From positions 360,441 through 424,440 of the forward strand of contig NW_024104380.1 of the NCBI RefSeq assembly GCF_003945595.2: 64,000 bases of DNA. The letters are read 5' to 3'. This stretch comes from Pipra filicauda. Lineage: Eukaryota > Chordata > Aves > Passeriformes > Pipridae. Of the stretch, positions 1-11,104 are shown one piece after another (position 1 is the stretch's first letter; each line of letters starts with the position of its first letter). A program made the translations under genes and the position numbers. Below the pieces are notes generated by a model, which worked only from the letters and a program-made list of their open reading frames with translations, was not told where the DNA came from and searched no databases.

Positions 1-1135
1 AAACAGCTCCTTCAGATTAGTGTTTGGGCTCTGCTAGTGATAGTTAAGGGTGAATTTTATTATGGAAAGGGAAATTAGACTGAGCTAATGAAGGTGTAAA
101 TACTATTTTAAATTGCATTTTTTAGGCACTTGTCTTTTCAGATGCAGATTAAACAGGCAATGCTTCAGTTTTCAATAAAGGTCATGGTGCTGGCAGTGAG
201 TAAAAAACAACTCTGCTGATGTTGACTTTTACACTGTATTTCACTACTCAATAAAAGACATGTACAGAGGATTTTTAAAGGAATATGTCAAAAGTGAGAG
301 TTGATTTTTCCCTCTCATGAAACTGGGAGGTATGTCCTAAAAGTTTAATGTAATTCATGAAAACTGACTCTGAGCCTTGAGTTTTAGTGGGGTTTATCTG
401 TGTAGTCTGCCAGAAATCGTTTGGTCATGCTTGGAGGAGCTCCTACACACAGTCAAGGTTATCATTAATTACTGAAAGTACTCTTCTCTTTTCTCTGGCC
501 ACAAAACTTTTTAACTGAACATAAACCAAATTGTTGGCCTGATTGTTTTTAAATGAGACTTAATTAATGAGTTAGACAGAAATTCTTGTAACTTATTTCA
601 TGTTTCCTGAGTTCCAGGCCACTTAATAATCATGAGACTAAATTGCATTAATATTTTAATTTTCCAATCCCGAAACCAGAATAGCATTGAATCCTCTCCT
701 AATGTCGTTGTTCATAGCAAAAAAGACTCAATTAACTTGCAAGCAAAGAAACTCCATTCCCGTGTCTCATTTTTGAAACAGTTCATGTTCTTCAGCTGGA
801 ATAAAGTATAAATAGTTTTCTTTCAGTTTCTACTTGCGATCAGAGCAATTTACTGCAGCAGTTTTGTGTACAGGGGGGTCGGGAACAGGATTAGTATTTT
901 TGTTTTATTCTGTTAATTGCAAATCTCTTCAAGTTCCAGATGTTCTGCCCAGCTTTTAAACTTGCTTTCATTAACATGTTCTTTTTCCTGAAAGCCAAGT
1001 CACGCCAAGATCCATCAGAAGTCCATAGATTTCCATTATAAACCATTATGGCACTGCTGAATGTAACTCTTAAAATTCACCTGAATTAATGAACCCTTTT
1101 CTGTAATCAGTGCAGTATTTAGTGGTTGTCTGAGC
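1..1135. other. Intronic AT-rich DNA, nothing recognised
   Basis: Unique-looking AT-rich sequence with several TAAT and TTAAT motifs. No repeat family, RNA gene or exon was recognised. Conserved non-coding sequence is possible but cannot be judged here. Confidence 0.5.
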
Positions 1136-1439
1136 TCAAGGAAAAGCACCAACTGAAAACTCAAAGCCAACAAGGAGCAGGGAATTTGCTGTGCAGGTAA
1201 CCCGTTCCCATCTCGTGCAGAGGGACGGAATGATCAAACGTTCCATTTTGAGTGATAAAGAGAAAAACAAGATTAAAAAAAAAAATAAATAAAAGAAACT
1301 CGTTCTGCGGGGTAATAGGATGAGCTGCTGCCTCCATGAATTTGAGGCTCGGCTGCTTCCAGAGGCTGGAGCGCTCGTTACCGGCGTGTTCTCGTCGCAC
1401 TGACACATCAGCCTGACAAACCTGCAGTGTCACCGGGTT

Positions 1440-1705
1440 TTCTTGGCCAGGGGCCACCTCATGCAGCAGTTGTTGTTCCACTAGATGGCCAGCTCCTGCC
1501 GCAGTTCTGGGCAGCGGGGTGGGTGGGACGGGGCTCGGGGTGCTGGGCAGGAGCCCGGAGGTGCTGGGGAATGCAGGTGGGAGGGGGGTTGGAGCAGTGC
1601 TGGGAGCAGGACGTGTTTTGGTGTGCAGGAATCCAGCTGAGGTGTAAAACCACGCGTGTGCCCCGAGCTCCCCGCGCCGGGTTAGGACCACGTGTGAGGA
1701 ACTGC
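1440..1705. other. G-rich / CpG-containing patch with a quadruplex motif
   Basis: This stretch is much more G-rich on the + strand than its surroundings. At 1516-1533 it holds GGGGTGGGTGGGACGGGG, four G runs with 1-2 base loops, a textbook G-quadruplex pattern. CpGs are frequent at 1660-1690. The opposite strand gives a proline/serine-rich open frame (part of 1161-1802), which is explained by composition and resembles no protein I know. Confidence 0.6.
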
Positions 1706-1714
1706 AAAGGTCAA

Positions 1715-2060
1715 TAATGCTGTGAGGATCCCAGGGAGGCAAGAAAACTGGAATCCTTTGTTGGACATAAAACTTTATATTTAAAGGGTTTAGGGCGTAC
1801 ATATTTAACGGAGGGGTTTACATATTCATGTATTAAAATTGGGGGGTTTCACAAGGATGACATGAGGGGAGAACCGAGGTTAATACATCTTGGGGTCTTA
1901 GGAGTTACCTTATGGGAAAAACCTTACTTTATCTTGAGGGATTTTACAGGGGGGTTAGGTGTTGGGTCCACAGGATGCCAGGGATGCAGAGTATACACGT
2001 GCAAAGGGGGGAACACAATGGGTTTTATGCAGAGGTCTGCTGAGATCAGGATGTAGATTC
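1715..2060. mobile_element. Possible degraded avian LTR fragment
   Basis: The segment with TTTAAAGGGTTTAGGG, then a GGGGTTTACATATTCATG block and GGGGGGTTTCACAAGG, resembles the U3/R portions of passerine LTRs as I remember them. It has unusual G tracts in an otherwise AT-rich context. No primer site, polypurine tract or target duplication was found, and neither orientation nor ends can be fixed. It could instead be unique sequence. Confidence 0.3.
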
Positions 2061-5000
2061 TCTGACTCAGGCAGGGCATGTGATAACATCATGTAAGGAG
2101 TCTTTTTACATCCCGTTGAAGAAGGCAGGAAGAGCCCACAGAGATGAAGTCTGTGAAAAGGGGTTTTTCCATCTTCTGTTCCCCATGGCCTTCTGCAGAG
2201 ACCATTCAAATTTCTGTCTGCAGATACCATATTTTGGAACTCAACAGGGAACAATTATTAATCTTGGGAAACAGTTTGCACGTGGTGTCTGTTGTCAAGT
2301 GCTCCTACCCTGAGAAAAGGACTATCCTGGTCCTTAAGTTAGTCCAAGCTCTCCCTCCCAGCAGCATCTTTCTCAAGGGAGGTCAGAAAGTGGTGTTCTA
2401 GTACAGGCTTTGCTGCCTGTGAAGGGGAAACCTTCTCACAGCTTGGGCTGAGCACTGGGACTCCACCAGCACTGCAGGGGCACATCTGGGAGTGTGTCAT
2501 GCCATCATCACCTGCAGGTCGAACCTTTTCGTTTTTCAAAGACAAAATAAGTGAAGGGAATAAGGAAATATGATTGAACTCCATAGGGATGTCAGCACAG
2601 GTCACACGTGGCAAGGGGAAGAGGTAAAGCAGAGTCATGGCTGTACCTTGGTCACTCTGTTATGGGGAGGGAAAGTTGGGTTTCTTTCTGTTTGGGGTGA
2701 CACCGCAGCAAGGTTTCGTTTCAAAGGCAGTGACTACGTGCTGAGAAGCTGAAAATCCCAGGAACAGACCCTTGAGCTGCTGGCAGTGCCTCAGAGCACC
2801 CACACCCACCCACGTCGTGGAACCAAAGGGGGAAAACCGGAATCTCTGCGCTTGAGAGACTTGGTGGGGAAGGAGAATCTTCACTTTCCCAAATATTTTT
2901 TTGAGAAGGAGAGCAATGGTTTCCTCTGATTTGATTTAATAGTCAAACACTACTGAAAGACATTAAAGACTGGGGGAAGCTTTCATTTCTTCCTTCAGAA
3001 GTGCCAGTCTAGCACTTGATTTCACTCTTTTTGGTGTCATTTCAGTGGGTTCCTTGACTAATGTCATCCCTTTGAGTGAGTGCACTCAGTCCAGTACATT
3101 GCTCTGTGTAGGAACCTTATCTGTATGCAGTTTAAATCACTTCATAATGAAAAAGCATCTCCTGAGGCCAAATTTAATCAGCACAAACTGTGATTTAATA
3201 AAGACACAAACAAAAATATTAAAAGGAGAAACATAATGTAAATCCAACAATAGGTCAGTGCAAAAAAATTTGCATCTTCCTTGCATAATAACAAAGTGAA
3301 AACCCGCTGCAACAAACTGCAAATGAAGGTTATCTTAAGTAAATAAGAATTTCCATCTTAAAAGACCAAGGTATGACACGTGCACACAAAAGCATGAAGT
3401 CTTGAATAAACTGTTGGTATTTGAATTTTTGAAAAGTCTGGATGCTTAATATTACCATCTAATTTACAGTGAAGGGGGTGGTTCTACCAATAGTCCAGCC
3501 AGATATTTAAAGGATCTTATTCTGGTAACAGAAGCTGACAATAAATACAGACAAAACTCCTTAATAATTTTGAAAAAGATTAATAAATTATTTTAATATA
3601 TAAAAAACTCTCTTTCTGAAAGAAAAGTCATTCTTGGCAGCCTTATGTTTGAAGCATGTCTTTGTCTCCACAAAGGTTATTTTTTTTAAGGAACATACTC
3701 TGAATCTAATGCAGACTTAGAAGGAGTTCATCACTAGAGGCAGTGAACAGCCCCATCAAACAGAAGAGCTTCAGAAAGAATTCTGCTTTTTAAAACCAGA
3801 TTTTTATTTTGGAATTTCCCCCAGAATGCACCACAGGCAGCTATGACAGGAGGAAGAGCCAGGAATTTACATTTTCTCATTTTTCTCTTCATTTTGAATT
3901 TCACAGAGCAAAAATTTCACATGCCCTAGAAGGGCAACAGGGCCTGAATACTCTAAAAACACGTCAGAGAAGGGACTTGTATCTTAGTGTTCCCTTCAGT
4001 CCATGTGCAGAAAAACATTTAAAATGGATGACTTTTTTACAGCATCTGTAACACGGTCCAGAAGAATGTTGAGGCCTTGAAACCTGTTTCCTTCAGAATG
4101 TTTCAGAACAAAATACATAAAAAATAAAAAGGATAGTGCAGATTAATCCCATTCCCTCAGGATGTAACCCAGGATTAGTTCCTTACATCCCAGAGCTGGT
4201 TATCAGCTACTGTAGATTGCTTTGCTGTGAGTGTAATTGATTCACAGGCACAAAATTAGTAAGGAATAAAACCTTCCACCAGGGTTCAAGATGTGAAAAT
4301 TTCACAGTGCATCACGCAGAGAGTTTTCTTCTCAAAGCACATTTGTGGCATTGGATGTAAGAGAAAAAAAAAAATCTAATTATCCATCACTTAACAAGCT
4401 GCTGGAATGAGAGCGAGCAGTGAGTCTGGATGAAAATTGTTATGGAAAGGGGGTGTAAGGCAGCAAAAGCTCCTCTGGTGTAGATGATGCTTCTGAACAA
4501 GAGGTGCTGAAAAACCAATATTTTGTCTGGTTTTTGAACATCTTTTAATAAAGTACAAAGGGCCATTGAGATGTTTCTAAACAAAAATCGTTCCAGGAAA
4601 GAACAAAGAAATAATAATAATAGATTGTGTTATTATAGTATATTTAATAATAATTATTGTTAATGTTCCAATTAAGAAACTTCATTTGGGAGTTAAAAAT
4701 GGATTTCCAAGTTTCAGTGTAAAGGAATGCCCCTGGCTTGGATCTGCCAGCCCAGGTGCACATCTGAAAGTCGTGTGCCACGGAAGAGGGAGGTGATAAG
4801 ATGAAAGTGTGTGACATAAATGAAGGTCAGTTTGGCAGTGGTTGCTTTACTGACACGAATAATAAGTCAGCATCTGTTCTCAGAGGAAATCAAATGATCT
4901 GCTTTGAGGTGATACCTTTAATTGGATTGGGGATTAGAGTTATTTAAAACTAACGTGACACACATAAAAATATGATCCGGAGCCCTGCAAATAACAGGGC

Positions 5001-6201
5001 TGATAACAGTGAGGAGATAAACTCTTGGGGGTGTGTGTGTTTTCACACGTGGTTTAGGAGCTGTGTGTACATGGGGCAGCTGCTCTTGGCCTCTGTCCTT
5101 GTAGGAAATTTCTCTCAAGGAGATTTGGTTTCCTGGTGTTGCAGCACTTTACTACGGCACTCAAAGAGGCTGTTCTTGACCACCTGCTACACGTGAAAAT
5201 GTTTCCAGCCTCCCCACCATGTCACTTTTGATGTTTCTGATGAATAGCAACGTTAGAATGAAGTAATTTCAGCACATCAGAAAGTGCTGTGAAATGAGGA
5301 GGCACTTTATATTAATGTCACAGGGCAGGAGCATTCCTGCTCCCGTGCTCTGGAAACACCATCTGTGCAATATGTGGAATTAAGTCACGTTTCCACGCCC
5401 AGGTTTTGCCCTTTTAAACTATAAAATACTTACCAGTGCAACTGTCCCCTGAGAGCAGTGCTGCAGCAATTGTGGTTTACATTTTGTCCCAGGATGCTCA
5501 AAAGAGAAAATCATCTCGGTAGGAATCATCTGACAGGAAAGAAGTTCTACAGGTATAGTCTGATCTGATGTGATATTGATTCAATACTGCAGGGTGCTGT
5601 ATTACAGCTTGTTCCAAGGCTTGCAACACTAAAATCTCATTTCTGAATCTCCAAACACTAGTGCAGTGGCAAACAGTCTGTCCTGTAAAAGGACAAAACG
5701 TTGGCACAGCAGATGGGACTCGCCTTGCCCACGCATTTCATATCACTGCTGGATATTTGGGCATTTTGAAGGACACAGTGCATAGAGGTGCAACAGCAGA
5801 ACAGGGCTCAAGGAAGTAATTTCATGACTTTCTTGTGGGCTTGTTTCTAAGAGTAACAGGGTTATAAGAAGGGAAATCACATATTCTGTTGAAAAGCGAA
5901 TTTCCTCTGTACAGTCCAGTTCTGAGAAGCAGAAAGTTGGGCTTTGTTCCCCCTTCTCCCTCGTGAAACAGTATCTGGAGTATCCATTTATTTCATATCT
6001 GCTGTACTACTACTGTAACTAATTCACTACCACTGCAGATCGCCTCTGTTCCTTCCACAACAGGAGGTTGTTTCCAACCCAAATGTCTAAACTGTCTTTT
6101 TTTTTTTTTTTCCCCAGACAAATTTTGTACCGGAGTCTGAAAATTTGAAGAAAATTAAACAGAAGGAGCTTAAAATAATATTTTATTTTGTAGATATGTG
6201 G

Positions 6202-6204
<3 letters not shown>
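2061..6204. other. Intronic sequence, no gene recognised
   Basis: Mostly unique AT-rich sequence with short A/T runs. The part at 2100-2900 is more GC-balanced and may be an extension of the older repeat next to it. Open frames are all under 100 codons with no family resemblance. Confidence 0.45.

Positions 6205-6241
<37 letters not shown>
6205..6241 (+). repeat. Homopolymer A tract (37 bases)
   Basis: An uninterrupted run of 37 A residues. No retrocopy was recognised immediately upstream, so it is called a simple repeat rather than a pseudogene tail. Length in the real genome may vary, because such runs are error-prone in sequencing. Confidence 0.9.
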
Positions 6242-6242
<1 letters not shown>

Positions 6243-7264
6243 CCTGGGTTAAGAAAAAGAATTTCAGCTATAAAGTATTCAGCACATTTAATCCCCAGTG
6301 TAGATCCACAGTACTGAAGGTCTTACTTTTAGCCTTTGCTGTGACCAAAGTGCTGCAAAAGACTTTCCCTCAGGCCAAATTTAAAGATATCTTAATCACC
6401 TATCCACATGAATCATTTGCAGAGCCAGCACCAGAGCCAGCACTGCGGTGACTCACAAGGCTTGGAAGTCTACGCTTTAAAATAATTACTTGACACGTGG
6501 ATAGATCCTGGCACACATTTCTGGGCTTGGCAGCTTCTGTTTGCTCCTGGCCTGATGACCATCTGTCTGTGCAGTCCTGCCATGTGACAGGATGGCCATG
6601 AGCCCCTCCAGACAGCACCACCTTGGAGCTTTGTGACCACGGACACCACAGACGCAGCTGGAGGTCAGGCAGGGACACCACAGGGACATCCTGGATCTTG
6701 GAGCACCCTGGGCTTCAAGGCTGTTACCACATCCAGAAAGCTGGGGTGTCTCCCAGGTTCCACCAGCATTATTTGAACAGACAGATTAGAAAATGTACCA
6801 CAAGGGCACATCTTTTCTCATCTCTGAGTTATTAAATAAGACATGTATGGACTCAGAAAGGATGGGCTTTGTCTCCAGCATCAGGAATCCTCTGTGGAGT
6901 CCCCCAAGTCCCTCAGCCTGTGCCCAGCAAGAGCCTGACTGTATCCCATCCCTCTTGCTCTCTTTCTTCCCTTGTGTTCCTTCAGAGTGTGAGTATCTGT
7001 GCAGCTCCTGTCCCAGCTGTGACAGAAACACTTCTCTGGGCTGTGCTGTTCCAAGGAAAACCCTGTGCCCTCTGTGGGATCGTGGGATTGATGCACAGCA
7101 CAGGAAAGCTCTGCCACGAGGGCGGAGTGAGAGGAGAGATGAAGCCCAGGTTGCTCCAAGCCCCTTCCAACACAACTATAAACAACAGATATTTTTGTAT
7201 CTGAAAAGATATTCCAAGTGTTTAATAAGAAACAGATTCTCAGATCTTAATCTGGGTCGTATCT
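6242..7264. other. Intronic sequence, GC-balanced part unexplained
   Basis: 6400-7170 is less AT-rich than its surroundings and gives overlapping open frames of 90-170 codons on both strands, without a family match. A 27-base stretch at 7144-7170 resembles CR1 antisense sequence. The block may be an ancient repeat. Confidence 0.4.
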
Positions 7265-7330
7265 CTGTGGCAGTTGGACTTGATGATCAGAGAGGTCTCT
7301 TCTAACCTTTACAGTTCTCTGATTCTTTGA
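7265..7330 (+). mobile_element. CR1 LINE 3' end fragment
   Basis: The text gttggacttgatgatcagag, then ggtctcttctaacc and a tail of gattct-type repeats, is the hallmark 3' end of avian CR1 retroposons, in sense orientation. Only the terminal 65 or so bases remain, consistent with extreme 5' truncation. Confidence 0.75.
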
Positions 7331-9394
7331 ATTTTGGAGTTAGAAAACTTTCAAGAGTAGGTTCTGCTGTCCTTCTTTGGGTGGACCGAGTTGCTTGTAC
7401 CTGCAACAGGATCAGTTCCTTTCAGACTAAGCAAAAAAGAGAGTAGAAAATCTGTGTGACACAAGTTGTCCCTTAGAAATGTTAATTGTCAGTGCGATCA
7501 TTAACTGTGATGGGTGTTTGCAGTATCTAAAAACTCATTGTCATATTGATATGTAAACTTTATCATATGTTTATATGGTCCTGGAAAGGAAAAAAAAATA
7601 AATCCTTGGGACGTTCCATAAATTGTTATTGTAGCAAATTCCCCCCAGATATTTCTCAAGGTTTTTATTCTTTTGGAGAAGTGCCATAAATATACCACAG
7701 AAAATGAACATAAAGCACCATGTTATCAGTAACATCCTTTATAAAAATGAAATTTTCAAGCATTTTTTTAGGCAGAAAACAGGAAAGCTTCAGGTTGAGA
7801 GAATGCAAATGAAGTTTTATTGAACCAACAAGTGAAGGTCAGGACCTTAAAGCAACATTTGAAATGAAAACAAGATTGCCTTGCTATCAAGCTTCCTTCC
7901 TCCACATTCACATCCTGACCAGGATTTTGGAATTAAACAGTTATGTCCATATTCTACAACTGCACAGCCAACAATGACGAGGAGAAAATCAATGTCTAAG
8001 ACATCAGAGTGCCTTTGCTTCAACCCACACTTTGCTGAGGGAATGGCAGGAAGGGTTTTTTCACAGGAAGGTGTCAGAATTCACATGAAGGAATCAGAGA
8101 AATCCCATCCTGGGATCCCATGGGATCTACCCCGTGTGGCTGACTCAGAATTTATCACCTGTTTACTCCTTTTTTGGGCTCTGAGACACATTATCGAGAT
8201 ACAATCAATACAATAGTTTAAAATGGACATCCCCAGATCATTAAAAAAACCCTTAAGTAGGAGATGATAGAGCACAGCTGCAGAAGGAATTAATTCCAAT
8301 TAATTTGTAAGGAATTTATCCTGGTCAGAATATTATCAGGGTTCTAGAAACCCATCTCTGAAACGATAGATGATGATAAGTATAAAATAAAGGACTTATA
8401 TATTGCAAGGAGCAGAAGTAATAAAATTTGTTGGCACTCCAGACAAAAGGTGACACTTGCTAATTTTCTAATATAGTTATATTTTATTACCTTTAATGAC
8501 TGACTTCTCTCAACTGTCAAGATATTACAGTAAGAAGATGAATCAAACCAAAAAAAACCTTCTCTGAAGTCCACCCAGAATCACCTTCTCTTTGCTTACT
8601 TTGCAATAATAAATTATTTGTTTAAAACTCAAGAAATCACAAATGTAATTACAATCTCTACTGAAAGGAAAGCTTTTTGCCCCATTGTGAAGCTGCTGCC
8701 ATATGTACCCTAAAATTTATTTTCTCCAGGTTTTTGTTATAAAACAAAACCGAAGTTTCTACTTCAATTCTTTTTATTTTCCTCTCTGGCTTTTTGGGCA
8801 TTCAAATTCTTAGATAATTAGTTCCTGTCCTACCCATAGGACAGGAATAACTTCAACATACCTTCAAACCTGTCCTGTTACATAAAAGTACAGCCAACTT
8901 AAGGATTTGTAGCATTAATTAAAATTAATATACACAAAAATATACACAAAAAAGTGTGTTTTCAAAAAAGAAATTTGGAATGAAATTAACTTTTTGAAAT
9001 GCATTTCCCTCTAAAAAGCAATTGGGAATCTCTCTCCACATTGCATAAACTCTGTTCATCATATTTCCAAAGACTCCCCTTCCTTATTTCAAACAATGAT
9101 ATTTTCAATAGAATCTGAACTCAGGATTTTTATCTTTAACATTTATTAGTTTGTAGTGGGTTTGTTGTTTTTTTTTAATCTTCCAAATTAAAGAAACTGC
9201 TCCTTGTTAGTTGAGAGGAAATCCTGACAAGCTCTTTAAAGTGACCACAGAAGAACCCAAAGGCACCCTGCCCTTGAAATTGTGCCTCTATTGTTCCACG
9301 GATTTTTGAACAAAGCTGCCTTAATTTTGGAAAAGCCCGGGCCCAGTAAGTGATGATTTCTGCGATGTGAGCTGATGGCTCACCATCTGCGGAG
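7331..9394. other. Intronic AT-rich DNA, nothing recognised
   Basis: AT-rich unique sequence. A small tandem copy of atatacacaaaa occurs near 8930-8952. No exon, RNA gene or repeat family was recognised. Confidence 0.5.
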
Positions 9395-9725
9395 ATGCTT
9401 CAGGATCTGCAGCAGCACCACCGGGCTGGGAGGGCTATAAATACAAAGCAGGCAGGTGGCAAATGTGCCCGGGGATGGGCAGGGCACCGGGCAGGGCACG
9501 GAACGGAACGGAACGGAGCTGCTGACGGGGCTGCCCCACCGCGCTGCACTTCAGCCAGCTCTGAGCACAGCCCAGGGCAGCAAATCCCCAGCCAGCAGGA
9601 GACTTTGTGTTCCATCAGCTCAGCCCTCCGTGCGCCGCAGAACGCTCGAGCAGCAGTTTTATCTCGCTGAGCCCAGCCCGCGGTTTAATGAGTCTTGCCA
9701 CTGCTATGAGGTTGTTCGACGTTAA
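9395..9725 (+). promoter_or_regulatory. Candidate intronic promoter: TATA-like box upstream of a CpG-rich patch
   Basis: TATAAATA at 9436-9443 is followed within 30-40 bases by a GC-rich, CpG-containing stretch to about 9720, in an intron that is otherwise AT-rich. A short pentamer repeat (CGGAA) lies at 9499-9517. A start site near 9465-9475 would be expected if it is active. Overlapping + strand open frames (9395-9670, 9456-9725) show no known domain. It could equally be a fragment of an unidentified mobile element. Confidence 0.25.
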
Positions 9726-10953
9726 GTGATTTTTTTATTTCTTCTGCTGGCCATCTGCTGCATCTGCCAACTGCTCCTCTCTGTGCAGCCACGTTCGGGT
9801 ATCACATCGACTGTGGCACAGCAAACGCTTCGCTCGTGGATTGAGAGACGAGCAAAAAGTTCCTAAAAGCCACGATCCTCAGCTCTGAATGGCAGAAGCA
9901 GAGGAACGAGTTTGCAGCCGTGAATATTTAGAGGAAGTCTGTACAGAATAACTGCATCTGGGCTTCCAAGCCTTGCTGCAACTTTGGGTTGGATTAACTT
10001 CAAAGACAAAAATAGCCCCTCTGTCCAGGAAAGGCAGAATTTCTCTGTGCTTGAACAGAGGTTAGTGTCCTGACACTGAGGAGGGGAGCTTTGTAAAGAG
10101 GGTTTCTGCAGGAGGCACCTGTGAATCTTGGCAAGTGATGACTCCAGAGCCTGTTCCTTTTTGGTTTTTTTGTGCTGTTGTTGTTGTTTTTTTTTTTTTT
10201 TTCTGAATAGCAGGCAGTCATCTGGTTATAGAGCTCTATAGACAAATTCAGCTGAATGGTGCCATGCAGTTGTGAAATCCATGACACTGCAAGTCTCATA
10301 GTCTATGGGATCACAGATCTCACACAAGCTTTCAAATCTAATTTACGGAAAAAACCCTCTTTTAATCTATTTCACCTTTGAAGTTTGCAAGAGCGTTCAC
10401 CACATCCTTGATACCCTGTGTTTGATGGTGATAGTGAAATGGAACTCTTATTCTATGGCTGTGAAATTCACAATGTTTTTATTTAATTCCCACTTTAAAC
10501 GTCTATCCCTCGTAGTAAACATAACTAGAAATTCCTTGCAATGTTTGCAGATCATCAGCCCTAATCATAGGTATAAAAAAATAAAACTCTGCAGACACAA
10601 AATCGTATTCACGTGTTCACTGAAATTTAATGAATAAAATTAAGGAGAGCATTTGCAGCACTCTCTCTCCAACAAAACTGTACAATTTTCCTTTAAAATT
10701 CTCAAGGAAAAACTTCTTGAGCACACAAGTTAAAATTCACAAAAGTTTGCCTCTTAAAAAAAAAAAACAACAAAAAAAAACCCAAAGGAAATTATTTCCT
10801 AAATCCATCCCCACGAATTTTATAAAACTGCCCTGGTGTGGTTTCTGCTTTTACACTTGAATAAGCTTTGTTTTAGCAGGTACATTGCAGATTGATCCCT
10901 CTGAGTCAGAGAACTTCCCATACTTTGGAAGAAAGGGCTGTGTTTTGGAATTC

Positions 10954-11104
10954 CAGAATGGTTTGGGTTGGAAGGGACCTTCAAGCCCATCCAGTGCCAC
11001 CCCCTGCCATGGGCAGGGACACCTTCCACTAGCCCAGGTTGCTCCAAGCCCCGTCCAACCTGGCCTTGGACACTTCCAGGGATCCAGGGGCAGCCACAGC
11101 TTCA
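10954..11104 (-). mobile_element. CR1 LINE fragment (3' end, antisense)
   Basis: It begins with the reverse complement of a CR1 3' end (gaatggtttgggttggaagg, then gacctt) and continues through the familiar ccatgggcagggacacctt and gcccaggttgctccaagccc blocks to about 11104. The orientation is opposite to BRINP3. About 150 bases of the 3' end are present. Confidence 0.9.

Noticed and set aside
1161..1802. 213-codon proline-rich open frame on the minus strand
   Set aside because: Its composition follows from the G-rich + strand patch. No domain, signal peptide or splice structure supports it.
7144..7170. CR1-like string gcccaggttgctccaagccc followed by cttccaac
   Set aside because: Too short and isolated to call as an element; may be chance or a remnant.
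6786..7305. Overlapping 129- and 170-codon frames on opposite strands
   Set aside because: No family resemblance; the region looks like diverged repeat or unique non-coding sequence.
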